Shown here piece after piece: positions 11,801 to 24,200 of a DNA stretch of 64,000 nucleotides; the stretch's first letter is position 1, and every line of letters starts with the position of its first letter. The notes beneath the pieces were generated by a model that did not search any database, was not told the origin of the DNA, and saw only the letters and a list, made by a program, of their open reading frames with translations. The DNA is from Diphasiastrum complanatum (Eukaryota > Streptophyta > Lycopodiopsida > Lycopodiales > Lycopodiaceae), in the NCBI GenBank assembly GCA_029204225.1, contig CM055097.1, positions 52,254,924 to 52,318,923 of the forward strand. The letters are read 5' to 3'. A program made the translations under genes and the position numbers.

Positions 11801-13864
11801 CAATTGATCATGCGAATGAGAAATTCATTGAGTGACACATAACTGTCGCAGTCTACTTTCCCAAATCTTACAACTACCACGTGGACAGAGCAACTAATGG
11901 AAAGTTGCAGTGATGAGGTATTCAACCAAAGACATCTTCCATGATCCATCCTACAGAAATTTAGCTCACAACCCTTCTTCAAAATTACCTAAACTTTTGT
12001 AACTAGCAAACTTATCTAAATATTCATACATAGACAAACTTACGAACTCATCTGCTCAATGTGCATTTGCAAGCTTGTTGCAAACTTCATTGATAGAGAG
12101 TTTTTGTGTGATTGATTATTTGCAATTAGAAGATTGATAAAAATTTGAATACTGCACAAAGTGATAATCCAAACTTTGAAGTCTGAGGCATATTTAAAAC
12201 CCATTAAGATCTTAAAATTTTCCTCTTAATGTAGGGAAAGATTAGGGTTTTTCCATGACAAAGGTTGCAAACACTTTTTGCCAAACTTGCAAATGCATTT
12301 GCCAACTCAGATACTTGAAGGTTACAAACATTTGTGGACAAGTATGCTTAGCACAGATGGACATAAAACACATTCAACCAGATAAATGAGCGGCCTTGGA
12401 TGACCACCGTTTGGTGAGTGGGCACTCTATTCTTCACAAAGGTGACACTATAGCAAAGGCCATCAGCCTTGGTGTATCTGCCGGAAGTTTGCACCAATTA
12501 ATAATAGGGCACCTTAGAAGCTTTACTCAAAGTGCATTCCAATGATAGTGTTTCTATCTCTAAATATTCAGATATGAAGATGGCAAAAACTTTCAACAGT
12601 GTGTTGTCTATTGGTTGACAGCTTCTTTCCTCACCTGTACATCTGAAGTTCAAGTCTTCTCAGTGGCCCATGATTACCAAACGTGTTTGCATCATATTTT
12701 CAAACTTACAAACTCATCTGCTCAATGGGCATTCGCAAACTTGTTGCAAATTTAAATGTTTATGATAGGACGTTTTTGTGGGAATAAATGTTTACAATTA
12801 AAAGATCAATGGAAACTTAAATACTGCCCAATGTGATATTTCAAGCGTTGAGGTCTGAGGCATATTTTGAAGCTATTAGGTTCATGAAATTCCCCTCTGG
12901 TTATTCACAATTACAAGATCAATGAAAATTTGGATACTGTGCAATGTGATATTTCAAAATTTGAGGTTTAGGCATCTTTTGACGCTATTAGATTTCCCCT
13001 CTTCATGTAGGGCAAACTTAGGGCTTTTTCCATGAAAAGGGTTGCAAACTTTGTTACTTTTTACCAGACTTGCAAGCATGTTTGCAAACTCAAATGCTTG
13101 AAGATTACAAACATTTCTTGGCAACTATGCTTAGCACAAATGCACATAGCAGATAAAAAGATATTCAACCAGAAGAAATAACGGCCATTGATGACCACTT
13201 TTTGGTGAGCAGGTACTCTATTCTTCACAAACGTGACACTATAGCAAAAGCGGTTTTCCCAGCCTTAGTGTATGTGCTGAATTTGGCAGCAATTAAGGCA
13301 CCTTACAAGCTTTACTCAAAAATTTATTTCAATGAACATGTAGATACAAACATCATCATGTACATATTATCTGTATGTAGCAAGACAAGACTCAAAGAAC
13401 TCAATTGTGTTGCTGAAAGCATCCCTTCTCCTGTCTTGTCAACAAAATATGGGAGGTAGGTAGTACTATTTGCAGCGGAAAATTCCACCATAATAATAAA
13501 AATCATCCCCATAACTTCCACAACTGTACTAGTAATGCATCTTGGTTTCCAAGGGGGCTTGAACTTGGGACCAAAGAAACTTTGGATGCCAAGCTAACTA
13601 ACTGAGCCAACCCTTGAATGATCTGTACTAATAATGGCAACTCACAATTGATAATGAGAATAGCAAACCAGCTCTCAGAGTCTGATTTTGCTATATGAAA
13701 ATCAATCTCACAGTACAACATCTAACCTTGGGCAGAGCAATGGAAAAAAGGTTGGATGACGGGATTGCCAAGCTCAGAAAATCTGCCACCCCTCTAAAAT
13801 TCACTGCAAGTCTGAAATTTACTCCACCTTTAAGTGTTGAACTGGCTCTACACTGTATATAACA

Positions 13865-13915
<51 letters not shown>

Positions 13916-16900
13916 CGTGTGTAGATAGATAAATGGTATAGCAAACAGCATTGAATAGGTCATTTTACACTATACCTGAAACATCTAGAGGTAATGAACC
14001 CAAGAGCATAAGTCTCAGCATAATGAGTCTTTGATTTAGCTTCCAAGAAGAAAATTGTTGCAAACAATTTCAGAAGTTGGATGAGGTTCATTTTCTCTCT
14101 TCAGCCTCGAGGCAAAAGCTCCATTTAGTTGTCAGCATTATATTATAGTACACCAGTGTCCACAATTTGAATATTGATAGTTTATACTACATTTAGTATC
14201 CCATCCTGGTGTTCATGAAGTATAACCTCTAACTGTAGGGCATCAAATTTACTAGGAGAATAATCATGAACATATGACTCGAATAAGTACATCAACTACA
14301 ATATATCTTTGTTTCTAGAACAAGTTAGACTTCTAAGCTTCTACAAAGTTGATTAGCTGGGCCCGGGAAAGCAAATGTGCAAATTACAAAATTGCATTGT
14401 TCAGTGCCAAATTTCAATTTCTGTAGCATTAAAGTTTCAGCTTAGCAATAGCTCTCTACTTGGCTATATAGCTACCATTAAAAAAACTAAGCTAACTAAA
14501 CTTGCAAACAATTGAAGAGCACAGTTCACTTACTTTCAGCTTACTAATTGCTCTCAAACAGTCGTCATCTGTGATGGGATCCCGTGAGCTTCTCCGTTGC
14601 TTTGAAAGTAGACCGCGAAGCTCTTCAAGATCAATTAAACCTCCATTGTGAGGTCTGGTTGACAGACATACATTCACAATCTGCACCCCTGAAAATTCAA
14701 TTGTAACATTTTTCCAGCTCACAACACAAGAGTGGTGACACATTAAGGAGACTGAAAAACTAACCAAACAAGTCAGAAGCTCATTATTCAAAGGCCTCAA
14801 ACTTAGAAGCAAAATTTGAAATCTTCCAAGACAAGAAGCTCCTCAGCCTGGGAGTGCTTAAAATCTCTAATCAAAGCAGAATACAAAAAGCTGCAAAACG
14901 CCTGCAAATAGTTTGTTGTATGTCAAACAGTAACTGCTGTAGTGGTCTTGAATCAGTGGAATGCTCTTTAGCAGGTTTGGCCTGCTGTAGTGGCAGGAAA
15001 AAGCTGCAGTGCTGTGATGCGAGCATAAGTTCATAACTATCAAACATAATAAGTAAATTGAGAAGGAATCCTGAAGTCAAGTGTCAAGTACAATAGGTTG
15101 AGATCCTTGAAGCGATTCAACATGCTTCATCCACGAGTTCCTCTACAGGACATTTGACTAAGAGAGGCTGCACTTCCAAAGATGTAGAGATTTGGATGGG
15201 TGCTGTAGTTTTAAATTGATCCACACACGAGCTGTTACAAAGCTGGAAAAACTACTATTTTTTATTGTGACAAGAATCCTGTGTACCATGCTCGTACGAA
15301 GCACATTGAGGTGGATCAACACTTCTTACAAGAGAAGATACAAAGTGGAGAAATTCAGCTCGAGAATTGTGATATATCTTTACTAAGGCACTTAGTAGAG
15401 AAAAGTTTGAAAGGTTTCGTAGCATGCTAGATGTTGGTATGAACAAAGTAGCTATTAAGGTGACATAATGCCTAGTTTGCCCTTCGGCCTGTATACTTGT
15501 AGCTTGTAAGTTGTGCATAAGACATGGGGGTAAATATTTATGTACTTAGTATGGCCCACTTATGCTAATTAGGCAAGTAATGACAAGTAGGTTAAAGACC
15601 CGTGTGGGGTCTAGAGCTAGAAAGACACCACCTCTATGTTTCTCATGCTATTTGTGGCCCTAGAGCCTTGAGGGGTTTTCACGCCCTCCTACTCTTTGAA
15701 CAATCATAATGTTAGTGTGAGCTTTGAGTTCTCTCTCATTTGATTTTGTCTTCTACTACATAGCTGGTTCTTTGAAGCTTGCATAGTGTGCTTACTATGT
15801 TGTTATGATACTCCATAGCTAAGCCTTGGATTTTGTCACTACTATCGCGCTAGTTAGGTAGTACAGTCATCTACCCAAGGTCCCTTTGACCATTTGGGAG
15901 CTATTTGTGAGATGAACGAACACATTCATGTATATGTGTATGTATAATCAATCATTCGACTACACTAAGTAATACAGTACATTCAATTGCTTACATACAC
16001 CCAAAAGATGATCTGCCCAGTCACATGCATGTGTTGTACCCTTATACATGGCAGATTATTCATAGTTCATGCCTACGTCTGATAACTATAGAAAATGTTA
16101 CGTAGTGGTTCCATGGCACCAAACAATCGAAAACCTTCTTGATTTCCAATATTAAAATATAGACAAATAAAAATGTCAAATTGACCCCAAGTGTGATAAC
16201 CTTCCCCCTCAAGTGTCTTTTTCCTTAAAGATAGGAAATGCTTTTTTATCACAATCAACTATAGCAGCATTGTTAGAAATAAATGACTATGCTAAAGTTA
16301 ATACATAGGTTACTTTGACCCAAAAGGTTGAGATTTGTGTAACCATGGGTATTTAGTTATTTAGGCCATCTTAAGTTTGTCTTAAGTTCAATTGGACCCA
16401 ATTTTGGTCATGTACTGACTCATGGGTCCTTAGGGGTCTAATTTTGTTTAGGGGCCCTATCTTGACTTTTGGGGGTGCCCTACATTTAGTAAGTGGTTAA
16501 CCTTAGGGTTTGGTGGCATTTGGTCACATCCAGGTAGAGTACTTACATGCTCATTGTGTATTCCATTTTAACAATTTGGCTAAGCATTGCTCTCCATTGC
16601 TCTTGTTGCTGTTTTCTCTCTCTCTCTCTCTTAGAGTTGGTAGCCCAGCCTCTTCTCTCTTGTTTTCTGTGGAGATTGATTGATAACTAGATCTTGGTGA
16701 CTTGACTCTTGCTTTCCTACATGGTATCAGAGCTACCGGATCTGTAGCAAGCTTGTTTGTTGGCGCCCTACCAGAAGAGGAGCTTCTCTGCTTTTTGTTG
16801 TGAAATTTCAGCATCTTGCTGATCTTTTCAAGTGGAGTTTGGATCAGCTTTTTTGTCTCCTTTTAGGTTGAAGGAGGGCGGCCATCAGAGATCTTGGAGG

Positions 16901-19900
16901 AGCAATTTTTGGCACCCAAAAATCAGAATCTCAAATCTAATTTTTATGCAACCAGTTTTCAGCAAATTTTGTTTGGAGGAGGGCGCCCAAAAATCTGCTA
17001 CTCATTTTTGGTTGTGGTGTCTCCTTATCTTGCTGTTTTTTATTTCAGGTTTGCATTTGTGTAGGAGGGCGCCCAAAATTCAGCAAACCCTATTCAGGGT
17101 TAGGTCGACTTGTGGCTGGAAATTTGCAGATTCTCAGCAAGTAGTAGGGAGCTTTCAACAGCCCTATTGGAGTGTGTGTTGATCACACTATTTGGCTTCC
17201 TAATTGGGTTTCGGTGTAGGCTTCAATCGAAGCTAACCTAATTTTCAAGAAGCTGGTTTTTTTGTGCAGAAAGACAGCCATCTATCCATTATCTTTTGGG
17301 CACTTTGGTTGCAGATTGAAAGACATCTTGTGCTCCTACTTTCAGCTCTTTGTTTGCTGCAAATTTTTGAGTAGATTTGGTTGTGGAAAGGCTCTCTTTC
17401 CTATCTACTACAAGCTGAAATTTTGTTGGAGGTAATGGCTAAAGAATCGGAAGCTATCGGTTCTTTGTTTAGTGAACATCGGTTGGATGGCACAAACTAC
17501 TCCTTGTGGAGTTACATGATGAAGAATCTTCTCATAGCGAAAGGGCTGTGGAATTTGGTCAATGGTGATGAGAAAAGGGCTCCGTCTTTGGCACCTCCTA
17601 CACCTCGTGGATCATCATCTTCTACATCTTCGGAAGAACAAAAGAAGTGGGATAGAAGGGATGCACAAGCACATTCTATGGTTGCTCTTGCTGTGAAAAG
17701 ATCTATCTTACCTCATATTAGGTCTTGTAAGACATCTAAAAGTGCGTGGGATACACTCTATACTACGTATAGAGTCAACAATCCAGCAAGAGTGGTGTAT
17801 CTTAGAAATCAGCTTCCTTTGTTGCAGATGCAAGAAGGGGATCAAGTGACCAATCACTTGACGAAGATCAAGGATGTTCGTGAGGAGCTTCTCAATATTG
17901 ATGAGATAATTGAGGATGCTCAATTTGTTTCCATTACTCTCAACTCATTACCTTCATCTTATCTTCCATTTGTTTCATCTTTGAGTATCTCTATTAGGGG
18001 ACATCAACTCTCCTTTGATGAACTTGTTGGGCTGCTTCTTCAAGAGGAGCAAACGAGGCAAAACTTTGTAGGTGACACTCAACAAGATCAAGCTTTCTTC
18101 ACGAAAGGCAAGGGCAAAGGCAAGTCAAAAGGAAAGGGGAAGCCTCCTTCCAAGCATGAGCAAAAGCCCATTGGAGGTCAAGATGTCAACACTCAAAAGA
18201 AAAAAGGGAAGTGCCATTATTGCAAAACGTATGGCCACTTCATCAAGGATTGTAAGAAGAAGCTTGCAAAAGAGGAGTAAAGGAATTGATACTAGTGCAC
18301 TTGCTATTTTGGAGCAAGAGCTTGAAGCTAGTGGTGATCTCTTCAACCAAGACTATGGTTTTGTGTCTAATATTGCTTCTACTAGTACTACTACATCTAT
18401 GAGGCCTATTGCACTTTTATCTTGGTCTTGAATTTGTACAAGAAGGAGCTGGAATTTTCATCTCTCAAGAACGCTACATTGGGCAGATTTTGAAGCGGTT
18501 CAAGATGGAAGATTGCAAGCCGGTTGCTACACCTATGGAGAGAGGTCTGAAATTAAGTAGTCAAGGTGACGATGAATCATTTGACACTACTTTATATTGT
18601 CAAGCTATTGGCTGTCTCATTTACCTATGTAATTCAAGACCGGACATTTCTTATAGTGTCTCACTCATGAGTCAATTCATGCATGCCCCGATGACATCAC
18701 ATTGGAAAGCGTTGAAGAGGATCTTTCGATATCTTCAAGGAACAAGAAGTCATGGACTGGTTTTTCCTGCTTGTGATGATGCATGTTTGGTTGGTTTTAG
18801 TGATTCAAATTGGGGTGGAAATCAAGACACTAGACGCTCTACAAGTGGACATTGCTTTTTCTATGGAAATTCTGCAATTTCGTGGTCAAGTAAAAAGCAG
18901 CCCACTGTTGCTACTTCTTCTAGTAAGGCAGAATATAGAGCGATATTTTCAGCCACAACAGAGTGTTTACGGCTTAGAAGACTACTTGTTGACATAAAGT
19001 TTGGCGAGCCCTCAGCCACTCTTATCTTGAGTGATAGTCAAAGTGATATTGCCATTGCACAAAATCCTGTTTTTCATGCAAGGACGAAGCACATCAAGAT
19101 CCATTATCACTTTGTTCGGGAGAGACTTCATGATGGCGACATTTTACTTGAATATTGTCCTGCGGAGGATAATATTGCGGACCTCTTCACTAAGGCGTTG
19201 CCTAGAGTCAAATTTGAAGCTTTATGCAAAGCTTTAAATTTGATACCACGTGCTGGTTTTGTTACATAGTGAAGATTTCAGTTTTTGCATTGTCATTTAA
19301 GGAGGGTGTTAGAAATAAATGACTATGCTAAAGTTAATCCATAGGTTACTTTGACCCAAAAGGTTGAGATTTGTGTAACCATGGGTATTTAGTTATTTAG
19401 GCCATCTTAAGTTTGTCTTAAGTTCAGTTGGACCCAATTTTGGTCATGCACTGACTCGTGAGTCCTTAGGGGTCTAATTTTGATTAGGGGCCCTATCTTG
19501 ACTTTTGGGGTGCCCTACATTTAGTAAGTGGTTAACCTTAGGGATTGGTGGCATTTGGTCACATCTAGGTAGAGTACTTAGATGCTCATTGTGTATTCCA
19601 TTTTAACAGTTTGGCTAAGCATTGCTCTCCATTGCTCTTGTTGCCGTTTTCTCTCTCTTTATGAAGTTCCCTCGTTCATATCCATACGATAGCTTCAAGT
19701 TCAAAATCGTCAAGATCAGTAGCAACTCCTGTTTGATTTTCAGGATCAACACATGGTCAATTTGAATTATACATTCCTTCAATTGACTAAGATGGAAAAC
19801 AACTAAACAATCATAGCACATGATATCTACAACAGTAACGAACATCACTAATCTTAACAATTTCATAAGGAGCATAGATGAATGTAGTTAACTTCAATTT

Positions 19901-21155
19901 CTTTCATCCTACTATAGGTTTTAGGGCACTCCTCTTCATATAAGTAGGAAAGATCACTCTTAGAAAGACATGTGATTCATCATGGCACAAATAGCAACTT
20001 TATCTACTTAATCGCATACTTTGCCATTTGATCCTAGACCCTATGTAGATGAATCCTGCACTTCAACAAACTATGCATGTCACATATAACATCTCAGGCC
20101 CTATGTGGGTTGTCTAACTTCAGAAAGCATGTTGCTCACAAAATGCTAAAGGAATCATGAGTCAATTGTACCCAGGTGTACACATGATTATTAGATATCC
20201 ATCAATTAAGACCTTAATTTCTTATAAAAGAGAAACAAACCATTCCATAGTTGATTCATGGGCTTTAAGTGTTCATAAATATTTCATCTATTAGTTGATT
20301 AAGTTTTTTTGAAGCTGAAATTGTTTCTCATTACTAAAAGGCATTTAGTATGATTCCATGACGAATATCACATCCACAAAAATATGGGTACAGGTAGTAG
20401 TGATGCAAGATCCAACACTTTTGTGGGGTGGTCCATCCACACCATCATAATCGATCGGGAATGTAGTGCCATGAGAAGAGTCGGATGGGACAGGGTCTTG
20501 ACAACTACTCTCGGCCAAATCCATTGGAGGAATGGCCCTTTTAGAAGGATTCAGCAGGGAAAAGACCTTCTTAGCCCATCCCAACATAGACGAGATCCTA
20601 GGACAGATAGGACATATAGAGTAGTGCCTGGACCGGATTCATATGCTTGAGTCAAACTACGTGAACATATAGCTCCACAGGATAGGGGAGGTAGAGATTA
20701 GAAAGCATAGTGCATGACATGTCACACCATGAGTCAGCCACCAGATGGACAAGACAATTTTTTTACAATGGCTAGTTTGCTTTTGCCTTGGTCGATAGTG
20801 CTATATTTTGTGACATGACGAGGAACATTGTCAGTTGTCATGCTTCTTGGAGGGCCCCACACACGCGACTTTGCACACTAGTCACCTCAAAGAGGAGTAT
20901 GCATGTATCACATAGGAACTTAGCCCCATAGGACACACCAGGTCCAGTTATGGTTCCTCTAGTCTATCAGATGAGATGGTGCAAGCCTATTATCAGCGTC
21001 CTAGTTTCATGTCCTTTAGGTAATATGTTCCTCAAAGGTGTGGAGGCTTCTCAAGCTGTTGATGTTGAGTCAAGTGTAGGAGAGTCAAGTCACCAAGATC
21101 TAGTTATCAATCAATCTCCACAGAAAACAAGAGAGAAGAGGTTGGGCGCCCAACT

Positions 21156-21221
<66 letters not shown>

Positions 21222-24200
21222 AAACAGCAACAAGAGCAATGGAGAGCAATGCTTAGCCAAACTGTTAAAATGGAATACACAATGAGCATCTAAGTACTCT
21301 ACCTGGATGTGACCAAATGCCACCAAACCCTAAGGTTAACCACTTACTAAATGTAGGGCACCCCCAAATGTCAAGATAGGGCCCCTAAACAAAATTAGAC
21401 CCCTAAGGACCCACGAGTCAGTACATGACCGAAATTGGGTCCAACTGAACTTAAGACAAACTTAAGATGGCCTAAATAACTAAATACCCATGGTTACACA
21501 AATCTCAACCTTTTGGGTCAAAGTAACCTATGGATTAACTTTAGCATAATCATTTATTTCTAACACCCTCCTTAAATGACAATGCAAAAACTGAAATCTT
21601 CACTATGTAACAAAACCAACACGTGGTATCAAATTTAAAGCTTTGCATAAAGCTTCAAATCTGACTCTAGGCAACGCCTTAGTGAAGAGGTCCGCAATAT
21701 TATCCTCCGTAGGACAATATTCAAGTAAAATGTCACCATCATGAAGTCCCGAACAAAGCGATAATGGATCTCGATGTGCTTCGTCCTCGCATGAAAAACA
21801 AGATTCCGTGCAATGGCAATAGCACTTTGACTATCACTCAAGATAAGAGTGGCTGAGGGCTCGCCAAACTTCATGTCAACAAGTAGTCTTCTCAGCCATA
21901 ACACTCTGTTGTGGCTGAAAATACCGCTCTATATTCTGCTTCACTAGAAGAAGTAGCAACAGTGGGCTGCTTTTTACTTGACCACAAAATTGCAGAATTT
22001 CCATAGAAAAAGCAATGTCCACTTGTAGAGCGTCTAGTGTCTTGATCTCCACCCCAATCCGAGTCACTAAAACCAACCAAACATGCATCATCACAAGCAG
22101 GAAAAACCAGTCCATGACTTCTTGTTCCTTGAAGATATCGAAAGATCCTCTTCAACGCTTTCCAATGTGATGTCATCGGGGCATGCATGAATTGACTCAT
22201 GAGTGAGACACTATAAGAAATGTCCGGTCTTGAATTACATAGATAAGTGAGACAGCCAATAGCTTGACAATATAAAGTAGTGTCAAATGATTCATCATCA
22301 CCTTGACTACTTAATTTCAGACCTCTCTCCATAGGTGTAGCAACCGGCTTGCAATCTTCCATCTTAAACTGCTTCAAAATCTGCCCAATGCAGCGTTTTT
22401 GAGAGATGAAAATTCCAGCCCCTTCTTGTACAAATTCAAGACCAAGATAAAAGTGCAATAGGCCTAAATCTGAGGTTTCAAAAACCATACCAAGATCAAG
22501 TATTACGGCATCAATCTGCTGCTCATTACTTCCCGTAATAATAATATCATCAACATAAAGCAAAATATTGATGATATAATCTGAAGTATGCTTGACATAA
22601 AGAGTAGATTCGCTAGGACTATTAGTAAACCCTCGATCACAAAAGTAGGCATGTATCTTTTGATACCACATCCTCGGAGCTTGTTTCAGTCCATAAAGTG
22701 CCTTCTTGAGAAGACAAACTGGTGGTATGGAATTACATCTAGACAAAAAGTTAAACCTTTCTCTATGATTTGTCCCATTTCTACTAGCAAACCTCTGAAG
22801 TGTTGATAGTAGGAGAGCCAAAGATTATATTTTGAGTAGTCAGGCAAGTCTTTAAGACCAGTCCCTCCTGCAGACTATTGGTCCGAGGTTAAAATTAGTG
22901 TTGACCACACCCCTCGTCTGTTTAACATGGTTGTTGTAAAGCAGTGAGGTACCTAAATAGGTTTGCCTGTTACACTCGAAAGATCATTGACAATAGCATG
23001 TGATCAAGTGCCCGTGACTTCTTGAAGTAACACTACTTGACTCCCTCTCACATCGAAAGTCTTTCACGAAACTAACCAAAAAGCCCTTGATCCTAAAAGG
23101 ACCCAAAGAAAGGAAACTTCATGTGAGTATGGTTCAAACTCTAACATGGTGAGACAAAGTTAATTGGACTATGAGAGAGTCAATCACAGAATACTATTCC
23201 TCTTCATCCACACCCTCCTCCTCATTAGTGTCCTTAGCCATTCAAACCAGGAAAAGAGAAAGCCCAAGCTAATTTCATAATTATATAGTGAAATGAATTG
23301 TGAGTATTGTGATTTGTGTCTAAGGTTTTCGTCGTGTCGAATCAGCTAACTTGATGTTTCGCTGTGTCGGTTGAATGTCAGTTAGCCCCAGAGCATGAGC
23401 TGTGTCTTCTGTTATTATATTCACACTGGAACCAGAGTCAATTGGCACTTTTTTTATCAGGCATTCTGCAATGGTAACGTCAATCTCAGGTGCACCGAGA
23501 TCACCTAAATCGATAGACAAAACACCAGCATCTGGCAGAGAAATTTTTTTCTTCTTTTTGGGCACAGAAAGGCCTTTCAGTTGCTTTTTGTAATAAGTGT
23601 TATCTGCCAACAACTGTTCAAAAGTAATGTTCGGACGAAGGGATCCAATATCAGTCACGATGTCAAATTCTTTCGTCTTCGATTTCGAGGTTGGTTTATT
23701 GATAACAACACTAGACAATTTCATCTTCGCGATTTCTTCGTCCTCTTCCTCGAAAATGACCATCTTTTCTGCAACAGCTGTCTGAAGTTCAGCGTTGATG
23801 ATTTCCTTTGCTTCTGTCGAGATATCTTTTGCAAATAACTTCGCAGCATCGCGGTCATAGTCAGGGTCATCTTTGAGATCTTCTTTAGTCGTAGATTTGT
23901 TCGTTGTTTTGCTAGAGGATTTCTTCTTCGAGGATTTTCTGCGCTTTGTCGAAGATTTCTGATCACGTTTCAAGGAGCTTTTGCTTCTCGTTGTGACTTT
24001 GAATAATTTCTCCACGTCACTTGGCCAGGACTGATCTTCTGTCTTTGCCAGTTTTCCTTCAATAACGTCAATTCTCTGCACAAAGGATCAGTCGCAGCTT
24101 TCGCTTTCGTGTCTGCAGTAGCTGGTGTTGCTACATACTAATATTTGGGTCTCGGCTTCTACGGCTGAGGGCAGTCAGGATACTTGTGGCCAGGCTCTCT

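Larger units (their letters stand above)
9766..14533 (-). other. VPS22: VPS22 intron 4 (4.8 kb)
   Basis: This intron lies between the exon ending [12 protein letters not shown] and the exon starting ALGSGFEV. It contains a SINE-like piece (10648-10737), a diverged direct duplication (about 12030-13280), a tRNA-like SINE head (13536-13622) and a (CA)n tract (13865-13914). No other gene is supported within it. Confidence 0.9.
16271..19659 (+). mobile_element. Internally deleted Ty1/copia retrotransposon (copy 1)
   Basis: The 5' LTR is 16271-16721 (TGTTAG...CTACA). It is followed at once by a primer-binding site, TGGTATCAGAGC (16722-16733), the usual initiator-tRNA-Met complement. An intact gag ends at 18280. 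The element then jumps over protease, integrase and most of RT to a 3' RT/RNase H frame (18409-19269). A purine tract AAGGAGGG precedes the 3' LTR at 19307. The 3' LTR matches the 5' LTR closely but ends near 19659, losing about 70 bp of the LTR end. The deletion begins near 'AGGCCTATTGCAC', where copies 1 and 2 become collinear. It cannot transpose by itself. Confidence 0.93.
21075..22821 (-). mobile_element. 5'-truncated Ty1/copia retrotransposon (copy 2), inverted relative to copy 1
   Basis: On the minus strand the element runs from an RT frame (22821) to a complete 3' LTR (21565 to 21075, ending CTCCTACA). LTR and pol are highly similar to copy 1. The LTR is about 490 bp because its GA/CT run has expanded to over 60 bp (about 21158-21221). 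The 5' half (LTR, gag, protease, integrase) is missing. Copy 2 retains an RT segment absent from copy 1. The GA/CT tract sits inside the LTR, so this microsatellite travels with the family. Confidence 0.92.

Noticed and set aside
14492-14812. Independent 106-codon gene
   Set aside because: Its central part is VPS22 exon 4 (14688-14534); the ends are intron sequence.
16832-17182. 116-codon frame between copia LTR and gag
   Set aside because: It lies in the untranslated leader after the primer-binding site, with no conserved domain.
20345-20650. Coding sequence between the inverted copia copies (80-88 codons on both strands)
   Set aside because: The two frames are antisense to each other and neither shows a known motif.
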